A DNA stretch of 64,000 bases from Pycnopodia helianthoides (taxonomy: Eukaryota > Echinodermata > Asteroidea > Forcipulatida > Asteriidae), in contig CM063243.1 in the NCBI GenBank assembly GCA_032158295.1, forward strand, positions 14,104,931 through 14,168,930, written 5' to 3'. Position numbers and translations under genes: made by a program. Shown here piece by piece: positions 34,658 to 45,796 of the stretch (the stretch's first letter is position 1; the number at the start of each line of letters is the position of its first letter). The notes below the pieces were generated by a model. It was not told the DNA's origin. It ran no database searches and saw only the letters and a list, made by a program, of their open reading frames with translations.

Positions 34658-37600
34658 CTCAATCATATCAACTGAAAATAGGTATTTAAGACACTATTCT
34701 ATTTTTCTGAAACCTTCTCCTGAAATTTGCATCATGAACAAGAACAAGTTTTGGGGCATTTTTTCCTTGACTCAAACTTCTAGTGTTCTGGTGTCTACAA
34801 GAAGGTGTAGCGAGGACAAAGTTGAACTCATTTAGTCTGTCTCTGTCCCCTAAAAATTAGACCCTAAAATTGCTGTGTAAGTAGTGTATCTGTGCTTATC
34901 TTCAAGCAAACTTAAATCCTCGATTCTGATTGGTCGATCCATAGCAATAAGCAGTAATATAAACCTAAACTAAACTGCCCAAGTAAAACCTTGTTCTATT
35001 GCCCCATTTTAAGCTACGCGTCAAGTTTGCTTGAAGATAAATTTGCGGGCTTGTGGATTAAGGAAAAATAAAGCGGTCTGCGTCCCATATCCAACTGGGC
35101 CTTCTGCCTTGTTGGATATGATGGGACATAGAGGCACTATATTTTTCTGTATTCCACTCATGCTTTTGTGATTAATATCTGTTTTTAGGCAATTCCTCAC
35201 GTGTGCTGCCATTTTAGCTTTATGGCAAATTTTACTTTCACATTGTTTTATCTGGTGACTTAAGCCATTCAGCCATGGCACATTGTAGTGATACTCTATG
35301 TCCACAGCTGACATGGGGGGGGCGGTATTTTATTTGTTCTATTTCTATTTTGAAAATTTATCAGTTACAAAATGTGCATAAACTCAGTGTTGACCTTTGA
35401 CCCCTTTGAAAGTTTCCATTGGAAAGTACCACTGTTGTAATCAAGTACTTTTTTACCTAGTACTTAGTGCCGAGTACAAATATTTTTAAAAAAAAAGAGA
35501 AATATTTTGCAAAATGAGGTATAGAACACATAATTGGTTATTGACAAATTTCTTGATGCTAATGTTTGGTCACCCGGAACAACTCCAGAGCACCCTCAAT
35601 TTTTGCAGTCAGTTGGACGGCTGACATATACAACTGGACATTACATTGAGTAGCGTAAACAGGCATGCACCTACCGTGCTACGTATGAAGAGGGACAGAA
35701 GGTACTGGAATTCATGCCCCTAATCTCCGTTTCCAGGGGGTTATTGTTTAATCTCGGTTTTATATTTTTGTCCCCTTGTTATACAAATGTGGCATACAAG
35801 AATGGCTGCCGTAATTGTTCATCATTGAATTTGGCTCAATAAGAGGAAAGTCCGAGCGTTTGGAGACTCCAGCATACCATGGCAGATTATCGGCCGTGGC
35901 TTACAGTCAAGGTTTGCTGTTCACTGTAAATGCATCCTCTATTTCTCAACAAATACTGGTGCTTATTATGAGAACCCTATATTGTCTTTCTTTGTCAAGT
36001 CCGTATTTCATCAAAACCATGATATTCTCAAAGGAAATGTCTCTGTAAACTCCAAAATAATCCGAAAAATAATACCACACAGAGGTACAGACCTTTTTTT
36101 GGAATACTGACCCGCATTGGTTAAAAGGTACATCAAGGATCGCTTCAATTTTGAATACTTTTCCCATCGAACATTCAACTGGTTATAATCTTTGATTTGA
36201 ATTTAACTACTAAAATCAACACTGCATCTGCTAACTTTTGTATTGTAAACTATCCACTGAGGTTAACTCTACCTTTAATTTTTTACTTTGTTTTCATGAC
36301 ACACTTTGGAAAATATTTGCATATCACAGGACAATCATGCTGAATAATTTGTAATTGTGGAAAGCTGTCATATCAGATTACAGTAAGGTTTTTTTGAAAA
36401 CCAAAGTTTACAATAATCAACATGTTTGTTTGAACCCTCCTACTGCCTGATCATTCAATTCCAACCGCTGTGGTTTTGAATGATGGATGTGCTATTCCAG
36501 CCTGTATAATAATAAATATCATCTGCAGTACACAAACATGTACACAGATTTCTGTGCACAGATGTACACCAAGATAAGGAAAGTTAATGGAAAAACGTGT
36601 TGTCAACTTTTTTTATTCCGTAAGAGCTGACTTAGTTGCGATGTTAACAAATGTTAATCCAGCATATTACTGATGTGGGGACAGACCTTTGAGGGAAATC
36701 TATATGAAAAACCTAAGCAAGTATTTATCACCACCATACGAAGCCACAAATCATGCAATATATGTAATTAACAAATGTATTTTATTTCTGAAATATAGTA
36801 GAAAGTTCTTTTTCTGGTCTCTTAAAATTGTTTAAAGTTTCTTTACACCTATATCATTAATTGCTTAACCTGAAATTTGTCAAAATCTTACTTGGAATAT
36901 AAATGTTAAAGGCGACAATAACCCTAGAAAATTGTTTCATTTGACACATCAACACTTTCCAAAAGTATGCATATTTATTTTCTGAAAGCTTAGAAGCACT
37001 ATTTTAATATTCCAGGCAAACTGCAGTTTGTAAATTACAGAGGAAGTGCCTAGGCACAGCAAGACTTTGTACTGTGTTTTGAAAGTTTCAACAACACTGC
37101 TGAGAAACCAAAAAAACGATGAAATCAGATGGTCAGTCGCATGCATGAATTTTATTATTTTAGAAACTTTAATTCCTTTTTTTACTTAAAGACTTACATG
37201 CAGGGTACTTTTTTAATTGGCTATATTGGGTCATCGATGGTTTAAGGAAACTAAGTACAGGTCATATGGATCTATTTTATAGACTAATAATATACGTTTG
37301 GGGATCTAGCTTTACGTTCAGAGGGGCTGTTTCATCATAGGCTAAGTAGGCCTGTGGCTGTACATGGAATTATAAACTATCTTCAATGATATTGTTACGG
37401 AGGGAGGGCGACGCTTACAGTAACTGGGTGAGAGTTCCTGATTCCATATACAGCCACAGTCCTGCTTTGATCATGATGACACAGCCCCAAATACTTGTTG
37501 TTACGGTTGAAATTCCTCAATGCAATATCTAATTGAACTATTTGGAAAAATGTGTGTGTGCAGAAAATCTGGAAATCGTCAAATGTTCGTCTCAAAGAGA

Positions 37601-38790
37601 AAACAAACATCATCATTTTACAAAATCAATTTTGTAGATTTGTTAATGTATTACAAACAGTCATTTAATTTTACTGCAAAATTAAAGAAAGCATTTTTAA
37701 AATTTATTATATACACACTCAATTTTAGAGAGGGTTTATGTTGGTTTTCGTCTGTCCCTAAAATGAGTACAAATTAAATGTTTGGCTATGAATAAACAAG
37801 ACTTTTACAAAAAATGGTTGACTGTGTACAAATTATAAAAGAGTTTGCGGCCACTCATCATACAGCATTCAGGAACAAGGAATGATGGTGGAGAAAATAC
37901 TGGCAGTTTCAGCTTCCAACAGTGAATGTCACTGGTATCTAGGCCTTATGCATATAATGTCCTTAGAATAGGGCGCCCTCGCCCAGAGGTCAAAAGACGA
38001 TTGCGCATTGGCCCATTCTGTGCACTGTACATAGATGTGTGTTTTCCCTCTTTAGATGGCGGCATGATGACGTCAATGCAAAAGGTCCGTCAGCTTTTAT
38101 TTGCAAGTGATATTTACGCCAAATCACAAGCATTTATAATTCAACTAGTAAAAGGGTAGGCGTTACTAACAAATCCAACCATGCAGTTAGAGCGCCAAGG
38201 TTTGTTGTTCCATGCAGATTGCAGTTAGCACCACAGTTGTATCGCTTTCTTGGGCCATGCCTTCACTCTTTCACCAGTTTAACAGCCCTCAAGCTGTGTA
38301 TGTAGGTGGTACTGGTCCATGATGATGAAAGTAGGTCCTCACCTTTTACCTTTAACACTTTCCTGGCTCCCGTTTGTCTCTTCAGTTCCATGAATCTATT
38401 TGGACAGAGATGTTATATCTTTAAACGATGGAACTCAGTGCACTGCAAACTTGAAAACACAAAAACAGTTTCAAATTTGACTGTAGTTGCTCAAAATGAT
38501 GCCCAGAGAACCATTATTCTATTATTATTAACATCTTGATCAACTACACGTTTAGCTGAAAATATTTTCGTAGAATTTTGTACTTCTACTATCATCTTCT
38601 ACAAAGTAGACATAATAAATACATGTATTGACCCAATTCAACTGGCGTCATAACACAATAAGCCTTGCTAGCACCATCCTGGGAGTCTGATTTCCCATGT
38701 TAATGTGCAGTGCACATTTTTAACCTGCCGTGCGTGCAGTTAGGTGTACGTCATATCTTTACGTGCATGTCGACTCCCAAAAATGGCAGA
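34658..38790. other. Spacer between convergent DHTKD1 and RNASEH2C
   Basis: It holds the 3' UTR of DHTKD1 and probably that of RNASEH2C (a minus-strand AATAAA equivalent near 38097). A repeat at 34905-35180 (tcgattctgattggtcgatc, gcgtcaagtttgcttgaagataa) recurs inverted at about 59030-59440. A dispersed-repeat copy lies at 37943-38030. No convincing coding exon was found; a small last exon of RNASEH2C could be hidden here. Confidence 0.5.
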
Positions 38791-40825
38791 TCATGAGCAG
38801 ACAATGGCCGCGTGTGACATTAGTGCAAGGGGTCTATACCGATATAAGCTATCCGATCTGAAACTTACTGCTGCTGCAATCTCAGGCCACATCATCGCCT
38901 TGACAACCGCATCGTTGACCGAAGGAGTCTTCTCCAAGTTCCAGTAACTGAATTTATCAAACTGATGCACTGCGTGCAAAGTTCTGTCCTGTTGGCAAAA
39001 GATGGGATAGAGAGTTATCACTGACCACATCATCCACAATCCTTTGCATTGATACCTCAATCAGACTTTACTGGTTGAATTTATTTAGTCTCATGATTTC
39101 AATGAAACGAATGAGTTTTGTTTGTTTCCTTTTTAGGTTATTGTTGTTGTTAGTCTGACCTATATACACCTTGCTTGAAACACAGGTATTTAAACCAAGT
39201 TATCAGAAAACATGTGAATTATGAGCATATAGTACCAAACTATTGTTACAAACTAATACAAGTCAAAATATATTAATGTTAAGTCTATCCATTCAATCAA
39301 GTGTAAAACCACTGCCCTGATGACCCCCCCCCCCTTCCAAATGAGCTTTAACAATTTACCTAAATACAATGCATGTTATTTTTGTGTTATTTTAAAAACT
39401 TTTTTAAAGACTAACCTCTTCTTCCATGAACGGCTTCTGATGCTCTTTAAGAACAAACCCTTTCAAGAGAGAAAATAAACATAGCTGTCAGCAACCAACA
39501 TATAAATATCTTGTTACATTAACAAATTGTTGCATATCTGACAAACTGACAAATATTAAGCTAGTTTGCAGACTTTTCATATTTGTGATAAACTGCATAT
39601 TTGGGGCCAAAACCCTCAAGATCACCGGGCTTGTAGCTCAAAATGTTTAATGGACCAGAATTCGTTTTACAAGACCAGAATCAAAAATGAGGAAAAACTT
39701 CCTGACACAGTTTAACATGCATTTAACTGGTTTTTATTTTGAACTAGCACTAAGACATGGCAAAGAGCAGATTTATCTCATTTGCCTTTATGGGTATTTA
39801 GTATATACTTCATTACTCAATAGAATTGAAAGGTATTTTATGAGACTCAAAAGGTCAACATTTGAACATAATTTGTTTTTGTTCAAGATATTACACAGTG
39901 ATGCATTAATTACTATTCAATTGAAAAACACCACATTTCTGGACTTGTCAGGTCGTGACTTTACTGGCCCGACACTAAAAGTTTAAACTACTGGCCTCTG
40001 GGCTGTGGTCCAGTTTAAAATTCGAGCCCTGCACCGATATGAAGAATAGGGTGACTGTGTGGAGGCAATGACCCCTATTTGCATTATCTGTACCCAATGT
40101 AATTAATAAGTTAATTTCTTCATTTCATCACAAGTATTTGTAGTGCCAGGAATAACCTACCTGTATATCCAGCAGGAACATCTAACACCTGCCCGCATAA
40201 TGTACGACCACGAAAGGTTGCCCCCATCTCTATATTATGGAATTTAAAAATGCAGGAAGGAAAAGACTCAACTGTTTCTAACGTTATGATTGTTTGATGC
40301 GATGACATATGAATTGTCACTGGACTATTCGAAGGGCAGGCTAGCTATTGATATATATCCAAACAAAAATGAGCTTTAAATTTGTTGATAATGTTGAATA
40401 ATCGATCTTTTTTTATGCAATTATTTAAATTGGTTTTAGAAATAGACTTCTGGGGTGGGTGGGGAAGGGGGGGGTTGTAAATAACAAATCAACAACTACA
40501 TAACTCACCCTGCATTCACTCAAATCTGCACCATGCAGCAAACTCATTATTTACAGAGATTTAAACACGAGTAAAATTTATATTGCAAATGCAATCATAT
40601 AGTCTTGCTAAGCCTATATTGTATTGTATTGTATTAATTTAAAAACAAAATTAGTAAAGAAAGTTACAGTAAAACTATATTCTCACCATTTTCGTTTTTG
40701 TGAACAGTTGTCTTGAAAAAGTTCGAGACCCGTGCATCACCAGTGTGCTCTATGTTGCAACCCAAAAGATGCACATCTGCAACCGACGAATCAGCCACAG
40801 AATTCTTGTTCAGAAAAAGAGACAT
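38791..40825 (-). CDS. RNASEH2C: Ribonuclease H2 subunit C (4 exons)
   Basis: Non-catalytic C subunit of the nuclear RNase H2 complex, which removes ribonucleotides and RNA-DNA hybrids. Exons in transcript order: 40825-40687, 40229-40161, 39459-39416 and 38988-38791. All use GT-AG sites with matching phases (1, 1, 0). The product is 149 aa, against about 164 in human. Landmarks: VHLLGCNIEHTG and FF near the N-terminus, FRGRTLCGQVLDVPAGYTG (residues 52-70, the family hallmark), then LKEHQKP, and FDKFSYWNLEK...MMWPEIAAAV, matching the conserved C-terminal F-x-W-x-L-E and WP-AAA region. After AAAV the frame runs on for 23 unfamiliar residues to a stop. A strong donor (gca|gtaagt, exon end at 38869) sits exactly there, so the true C-terminus may lie in an unseen fifth exon. 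The gene is head-to-head with the small membrane-protein gene and convergent with DHTKD1. Confidence 0.88.
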
Positions 40826-41276
40826 TTTCTGTTCGTTGTTTACGATAATTATGATGGTGAGAAGTTCCCGCGGTACAAAATATAAATAGCGCCCTCTCGT
40901 GGGAAATTTATTCGATGCAGTGTGTTCGCTCGGCCTCAGCGGGACCTTGCCGCTGGGGCCGAGCGAATGCAGTGTGCTGTATTTAACTTTTCAAAGTTCT
41001 CCCTTTTATTTATTATTAAAGGTTGGCTCGGAGTGGCAGAGTGGTGGATAGGGGTAGAGGTGAGGCCCCTCAAACCTCCTGCCCCGCCCCATGATATCCC
41101 CTTTCTTAACACATTCAATATTTCACTTTTTAATTTTGTTTTCAATAAACTTTCACGCCCCCGCCCCGCCCACCCACATTATGTAGTTATCAACTCTTGA
41201 GGGCGGCAGCATATTCGAGTGTCTGCTGCAAAAAAGGAAAAGACATGAAGAAAGAAGGATGAATCTTCTTTGAAAG
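40826..41276. promoter_or_regulatory. Shared (divergent) promoter region and 5' UTR exon
   Basis: RNASEH2C starts leftward at 40825. A probable non-coding exon of the rightward gene (about 41195-41276) ends in the good donor gaaag|gtaaga and would join the acceptor at 42590. The 370 or so bases between should carry both promoters. A tataaata word is at about 40880 and a gcgccctctcgtggg block follows it. Confidence 0.45.
40925..40966. repeat. 42-bp hairpin between 10-bp direct repeats
   Basis: ttcgctcggcctcagcgg and ccgctggggccgagcgaa pair with one mismatch around a 6-base loop. The hairpin is flanked on both sides by atgcagtgtg (40915-40924 and 40967-40976), as a target-site duplication would be. 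It sits about 100 bases upstream of the RNASEH2C start codon. Confidence 0.8.
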
Positions 41277-41418
41277 GTAAGAATAAGATCCTTTTGACTG
41301 ACAAACTTTGATTGTGGTAAATGTAAGTTGTAACATAAGCTTGTTTGAGCTGTGAATAAATCATTAGAATAAATAGTGTCAACTCAATAATTTGTTTTAC
41401 TCAGTTCATCGCGAAACT

Positions 41419-41444
41419 CGAAACTCAGTCATGACTGAGTTTCG
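41419..41444. repeat. Perfect 26-bp palindrome
   Basis: cgaaactcagtca and its reverse complement tgactgagtttcg abut without a spacer. It could form a cruciform or bind a dimeric factor. It lies in the first intron of the small membrane-protein gene. Confidence 0.8.
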
Positions 41445-41608
41445 AACTGATTGTTTTTTCTAATTCTATGGTCAATACTTTCACCCAGTTTCATTGGGCC
41501 ACTCTGTGTGGACAGATCCCCCGTTCCGCTCTCACTCAAATTTTGCCCAGACGCAATTTCTCCAGTAGGTGTTTTTTTCCCAGATTTATAAGTATCTTTT
41601 TATGAATA

Positions 41609-42158
41609 TGTTGGGCGCGATCGGTCAATCTGCGCGATCGACCGATCGCGCTGCGCTATCGACCGATCGCGCTGCGCTATTGAAAGATCTATTGGTCCGC
41701 GCAAACAATCGGTCGATCGCGCAACACTCGGTCGATCGCGCAACAATCGGTCGATTGCGCAACAAACATGCGCGATCGACCGATTGTGCAGGATTGGTTT
41801 GGCGCGATCGACCGATTGTGCAGTAAATGGTTTTGCGCGATCGGCCGATTGGGTTAGGGCATGGTTAGGGTACGGGTTAGGGTACGGGGTAGGGTACGGG
41901 TTAGGGTAAGGGTTAGGGTTAGGGTTAGGGTTAGGGTAAGGGTTAGGGTAAGTGTTAGTCGGGCACGATCGGTCATTCCTGCACGATCGGCCGATCGCGC
42001 AAAAATACTTGTACTTGTAGCGCGATCGATCACGCAAAGATGTTCATTATGCGATCGACCGATTGTTGCGCGATCGACCGATTGCTGCGCGAACAATAGA
42101 TCTTTCAATAGCGCAGCGCGATCGGTTGATCGCGCAGATTGACAGATCCCGCCCAACA
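41609..42158. mobile_element. Foldback element of gcgatcgaccgat units
   Basis: The ends TGTTGGGCG and CGCCCAACA are inverted. Arms of about 150-200 bases consist of gcgcgatcgaccgat-type units, also in inverted orientation (gctattgaaagatct pairs with agatctttcaatagc). A candidate 4-base target duplication AATA flanks both ends (41605-41608, 42159-42162). The core is the telomere-like tract listed separately. No coding capacity. Confidence 0.8.
41847..41959 (+). repeat. Interstitial telomere-like (TTAGGG)n tract
   Basis: About 110 bases of ggttagggt, ggttagggta and gggtacggg variants, with four perfect consecutive TTAGGG repeats near 41905-41935. It occupies the centre of the foldback element and is not a chromosome end, because unique sequence and genes continue on both sides. 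Confidence 0.9.
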
Positions 42159-42632
42159 AATATATTATCATTACCACATCTTGTATTTATACAGTTTGAC
42201 AGCCGGTTCTGGATGGTTACAATTTGAAAAAACTTTATCTTGTCAAATTCACGTTTTTGTAAAATAAGAATTATACCACACTTTACTCGGACTTAACTGA
42301 GTGAGTGAAAAGATTAACTTACTGGAGTCTTCTTGTCCAATTGCTTATTATTAATTCTTTTGTGAGGAAATTAATTTAAATCTAATGTCGCACTATTTAG
42401 TCGAGATAGTTTTAACCATCCACCCTCCACCCTCCGTTGGGAGGATGGAGGGTTGCAATTATTGAATTAATCATTATGCAACAAAATGATATAGGAATGT
42501 TTGTAACTGTAGTGTAAGGCATATGTACTGCTCAAAAGACTGGTGACCATTTGATATAATATTAAAACCTAAATTTTTACTTGAATTGCAGCATTGAATG
42601 AATGTGACTGGTCAAGCTCAGGGCAAATCACC

Positions 42633-43813
42633 ATGCCGTCACTGTGGCAGCAGGTTCGAGGAAAATTTGACCGCAGCAAAAACTCAAAGTGGGGATGGAG
42701 AGTTTCAGCTGTGTACGGCCTGTGCGTTTGGACTTTAGTCGGAGTGGTTGTAGTCAAGATGATATCAACTTCGACTGCACTGGTGGCCGGTCAGTATGGA
42801 ATGTCTGAGGACACCTATTCCAAATTGTCGGAGAAGGAAAAGGAAAGGCTGGCTCAAGAGGCAAAGATAAAAAGTTGGGCAAGTAAGTTGAATATTTGTT
42901 TTTCAGCTTGCCTCTTTTGGAGTGATGATGGATTAGCCCATTTATCTTTGGTATAGAAAACGAAAAACTTTTCAACGCAGCCAAGGAAACCTGTCCAATC
43001 CAGCCGAGGGGCCAACTTCAAAGAACTGATTAATTACACAACGTTCTGCACAACATTCTGAGCATTGAAAATGTTTTGCTTAGTAGCAGAAACAACCTAC
43101 CTCTCGGTCAAACTGCCATTTAAGAACAGTTACTCACAAAATCCTGGTTTCACCATTAAAAGCTTAAGTTTGTGCTAATAGCGGCTCTATGTAATAGAGA
43201 AAAATTGAAGAGGCCATTTTCCTTTGCTTTTAGTCATCTCTCAGGTTGCAGCGTTGTGTTTTATTTTCTTCAGTGTTAAGGGCATTAAAATTTATTGTGT
43301 GGCTGGTGAAATGGTAGAAGGTCCCAAGCTGCCCTTACAGAGTGTGATTGTTTTTAGTTGACCGCTTTTTGGCAAAATGGCCTCTCTCAAGGGTGCACTG
43401 TATTATGACTTAACCTGTATTACGCCTTGGGTAGTAAGATGGCTGCACATTTGTTTACAATACTTGTACCTTTCAGCATCTGTTGTTCCCCAACATTATT
43501 TTTACAGCTCTTTTACATTCCTGGAATTGCACAGAGGCCAATTCCTTTGCTTTGGCATTCAAAGAATATGTAAAGATTTTCTGCTAGAGATTCCCGCACA
43601 AAATGAAAAATAGCTTTGATAAGAGGTAAATGCTGATAAATTCAGTCTTGTTTACACTTGAATCATTCAAAATTAACATCTAAAAGGCAAAGTTCATTAA
43701 TGTAAAATTCAACTCAAAGATTAATTCTTTCTTTTCTATTTGCCCCAGGACAACAAGATCTGGCTGAACATGTTGCAGAGAATATCTACACCCCTGCGGA
43801 CTTCATGGGTTGA
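42633..43813 (+). CDS. Small single-pass membrane protein, SMIM26-like (tentative)
   Basis: Two coding exons, 42633-42882 and 43749-43813 (donor a|gtaagt, acceptor ccccag|ga, phase 1), encode 104 aa. ATG 42633 has a good context (atcaccatgc) and follows an acceptor at 42590. Residues 1-20 are basic and Trp-containing; residues 24-45 form one hydrophobic segment (RVSAVYGLCVWTLVGVVVV); the rest is charged and helical, ending YTPADFMG. A basic start followed by an early transmembrane segment suggests the mitochondrial inner membrane. The pattern W-R-SxVYGxxxWxxxG recalls SMIM26, a mitochondrial microprotein, but the C-terminal half does not clearly match, so no symbol is given. That this is a real gene is well supported by its codon pattern and splice sites; the family is uncertain. 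Confidence 0.7.
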
Positions 43814-45598
43814 AAGCTCATGCAATGTCTATGGATTGCTTCCTGATGCCTTTGGTTGGTTTTTGCCAATTTGCAAAACTGTGTGAAAGTACACTCAATG
43901 CTTCCAAAGAGACATATTCACAGACACTTGAACTCTTTTAGAATGACTTGAACTTCGCTGATGTGGTTGAGTCTTGTCAGTGTGGCTTGCATAAAAAAAG
44001 ATCCTCATTATACCACCATTAGTTACAATTGCTGCAGAGACATTTTTAGCTGTTAATATTGATATTTTGTATTTTGGACTGGAGCACTTTGTGTTTCAGA
44101 TGGATGTCATACAGAAAAGGCCATAGGTTTGCAAGGTCTTGTTTCTTTTCACCGCATACTATAGGATAAGTCTTGAGATGATAACTGGATATTGGGTGCC
44201 TTTACATTGCCCTAGATAGGAGGAAATCATGGGTAAATTCAGGGCCCAATTTCGTAGAGCTTTTTAAAGGAACATTACAGAATTGGTAATTGTAAAATAT
44301 ACTTTTGATCACAGATTTACATAAAACTTACACGGTCTAATGATGATGATAGTAGAAAACATCCCTTGAAATATTTCTGTCTGAAATGCCATATTTGATG
44401 AGAAATGAATAAACTAGTTTTCCGATTGGAGTTTATCGCTCGATGAGCGTTTTATTCATTTGTTGAACCTATATGATTTCATGCAAATGTGTAATCGGTT
44501 TTTCACTATTTTCTCGTGACCCAGATGGCCGATCGATCTCAAACTTCTACAGGTTTGTCAGTTTATGTATATGGTGGATTACATAAAGTGCTTACACTGT
44601 CAGCAACTGTTTTGTTAGCAAAAACCAATTATGTAATGTTCCATTAAAGCTCATGAAAAACATTGGTAATTGTCAAAGACCACTATCCACACTTTATGTA
44701 AACCAACATATATTTGAAATAACAATCCTGTGAAAATATAAGCTCTATCAGTCTTCGGACTCAGAAGAAAATTACTTTAAAACCCCTATATTTTATTACT
44801 GTATCAAACATCGAGTTTTGGTCTTGGTAGATCAAAACTTATTGTTTTACTAACTTCTTTAAAAACTCTAGCATTTCAGGAAAAAAAAAATACTTAGTTC
44901 AAGGGAAGTTTTCCACCATGATCATTTTTATACTTTGTAAGTTATGTGTCATCTGGGAATATTTACACTTTCAACCTTACCAATGCAAACAATTTTGCTT
45001 AACAATTTATGTAGGACACTGGTCAAAGGTTTTGCGTGTGATATGGTATTTTGTTCTTAGCTATTTTTTGTTCTTAAGCAGCTCAATGGAATTGGGCCCT
45101 TGTCTATACCCTTTTACATTCTCTTCTTGCAAATAGAACAACATAGAGATATGTATAAAGAGGAAAATACAAGGGACGACTGAATGCACACACAATTTTG
45201 TTAGTAAGTAAACATTCAACTTAATTAAAGACTTTGACAGTTTCTTGCTTATTCCAACTTTGGGACATGTTTTAAACTTTAAGTTCAAGATGTTGTTTCC
45301 TTTGCACTCTTATTCTTAGACATAGAGTATCTCTGTCCTTACTTATGCTTAGACCTGTTCACCGAAAAATAATGTTTAGAATAAACGGAAGATTTGCCAT
45401 TCTATTTGTTGAGTTTGGATCAACAAGTGAACAAGAGAGAATTATTTATTTAAAAAAATGAGTTTTATTGAGACTTGCCGAATGTTTCGGGTAATTTGTT
45501 TGTCATTGTTGTATGAATGCTTTTGTTCCGAGTACGGGGGTGGGGGTGTTTTGTAAAATAGCGCCCTCCAGAGTTATTTAATGAAGAACATTACGTCG
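43814..45598. other. Spacer before THADA, with nested MITEs
   Basis: It holds the 3' UTR of the small membrane-protein gene and the THADA promoter, with the nested element 44241-45100 between. No coding exon was recognised. Confidence 0.55.
44241..45100. mobile_element. MITE nested in another MITE
   Basis: The outer ends agggcccaatttcgtagagct and agcagctcaatggaattgggccct belong to the family at 27472-27664. About 20 bases inside the left end sits a complete palindromic element of another family, 44264-44649 (ends tttaaaggaacattacag and gtaatgttccattaaag). The rest of the interior (44650-45050) is AT-rich. This repeats the arrangement at 1411-1870. Confidence 0.75.
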
Positions 45599-45606
45599 TG
45601 ACGTCA
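45599..45606. promoter_or_regulatory. Consensus CRE/ATF site upstream of THADA
   Basis: The exact palindrome TGACGTCA lies inside ttacgtcgtgacgtcagatg, about 180 bases before the THADA start codon. It is a known binding site for CREB/ATF bZIP factors; its use here is inference. Confidence 0.5.
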
Positions 45607-45607
45607 G

Positions 45608-45796
45608 ATGTCTGATCCACTGACCTCCGTCCGTGCGTGCCACTGTGCGTGCAGTAGTTATGCAGTTGGGTCATGTGGATGTTACATGATCAACCCCGAA
45701 TATGATCAAAACAACAGAGGTCCCATAAAGTTTGTGTACTCGGGCGATCCTTCAAAGTTTGCCTGGTTAACGAATGTTTTCTGCAATGGCCAGTAA
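45608..45796 (+). other. Possible uORF overlapping the THADA start
   Basis: ATG 45608 opens a 62-codon frame ending at TAA 45794-45796, which overlaps the THADA start codon (45786, or 45774) in another frame. If transcription begins upstream of 45608, this uORF would be expected to lower THADA translation. If it begins downstream, the frame is irrelevant. Confidence 0.3.

Noticed and set aside
41847..41959. Chromosome end (telomere)
   Set aside because: Short, degenerate, inside a palindromic element, with genes on both sides.
41600..42177. Asp/Arg-rich and Pro/Asn-rich frames on both strands
   Set aside because: They translate the gcgatcgaccgat and TTAGGG repeats of the foldback element.
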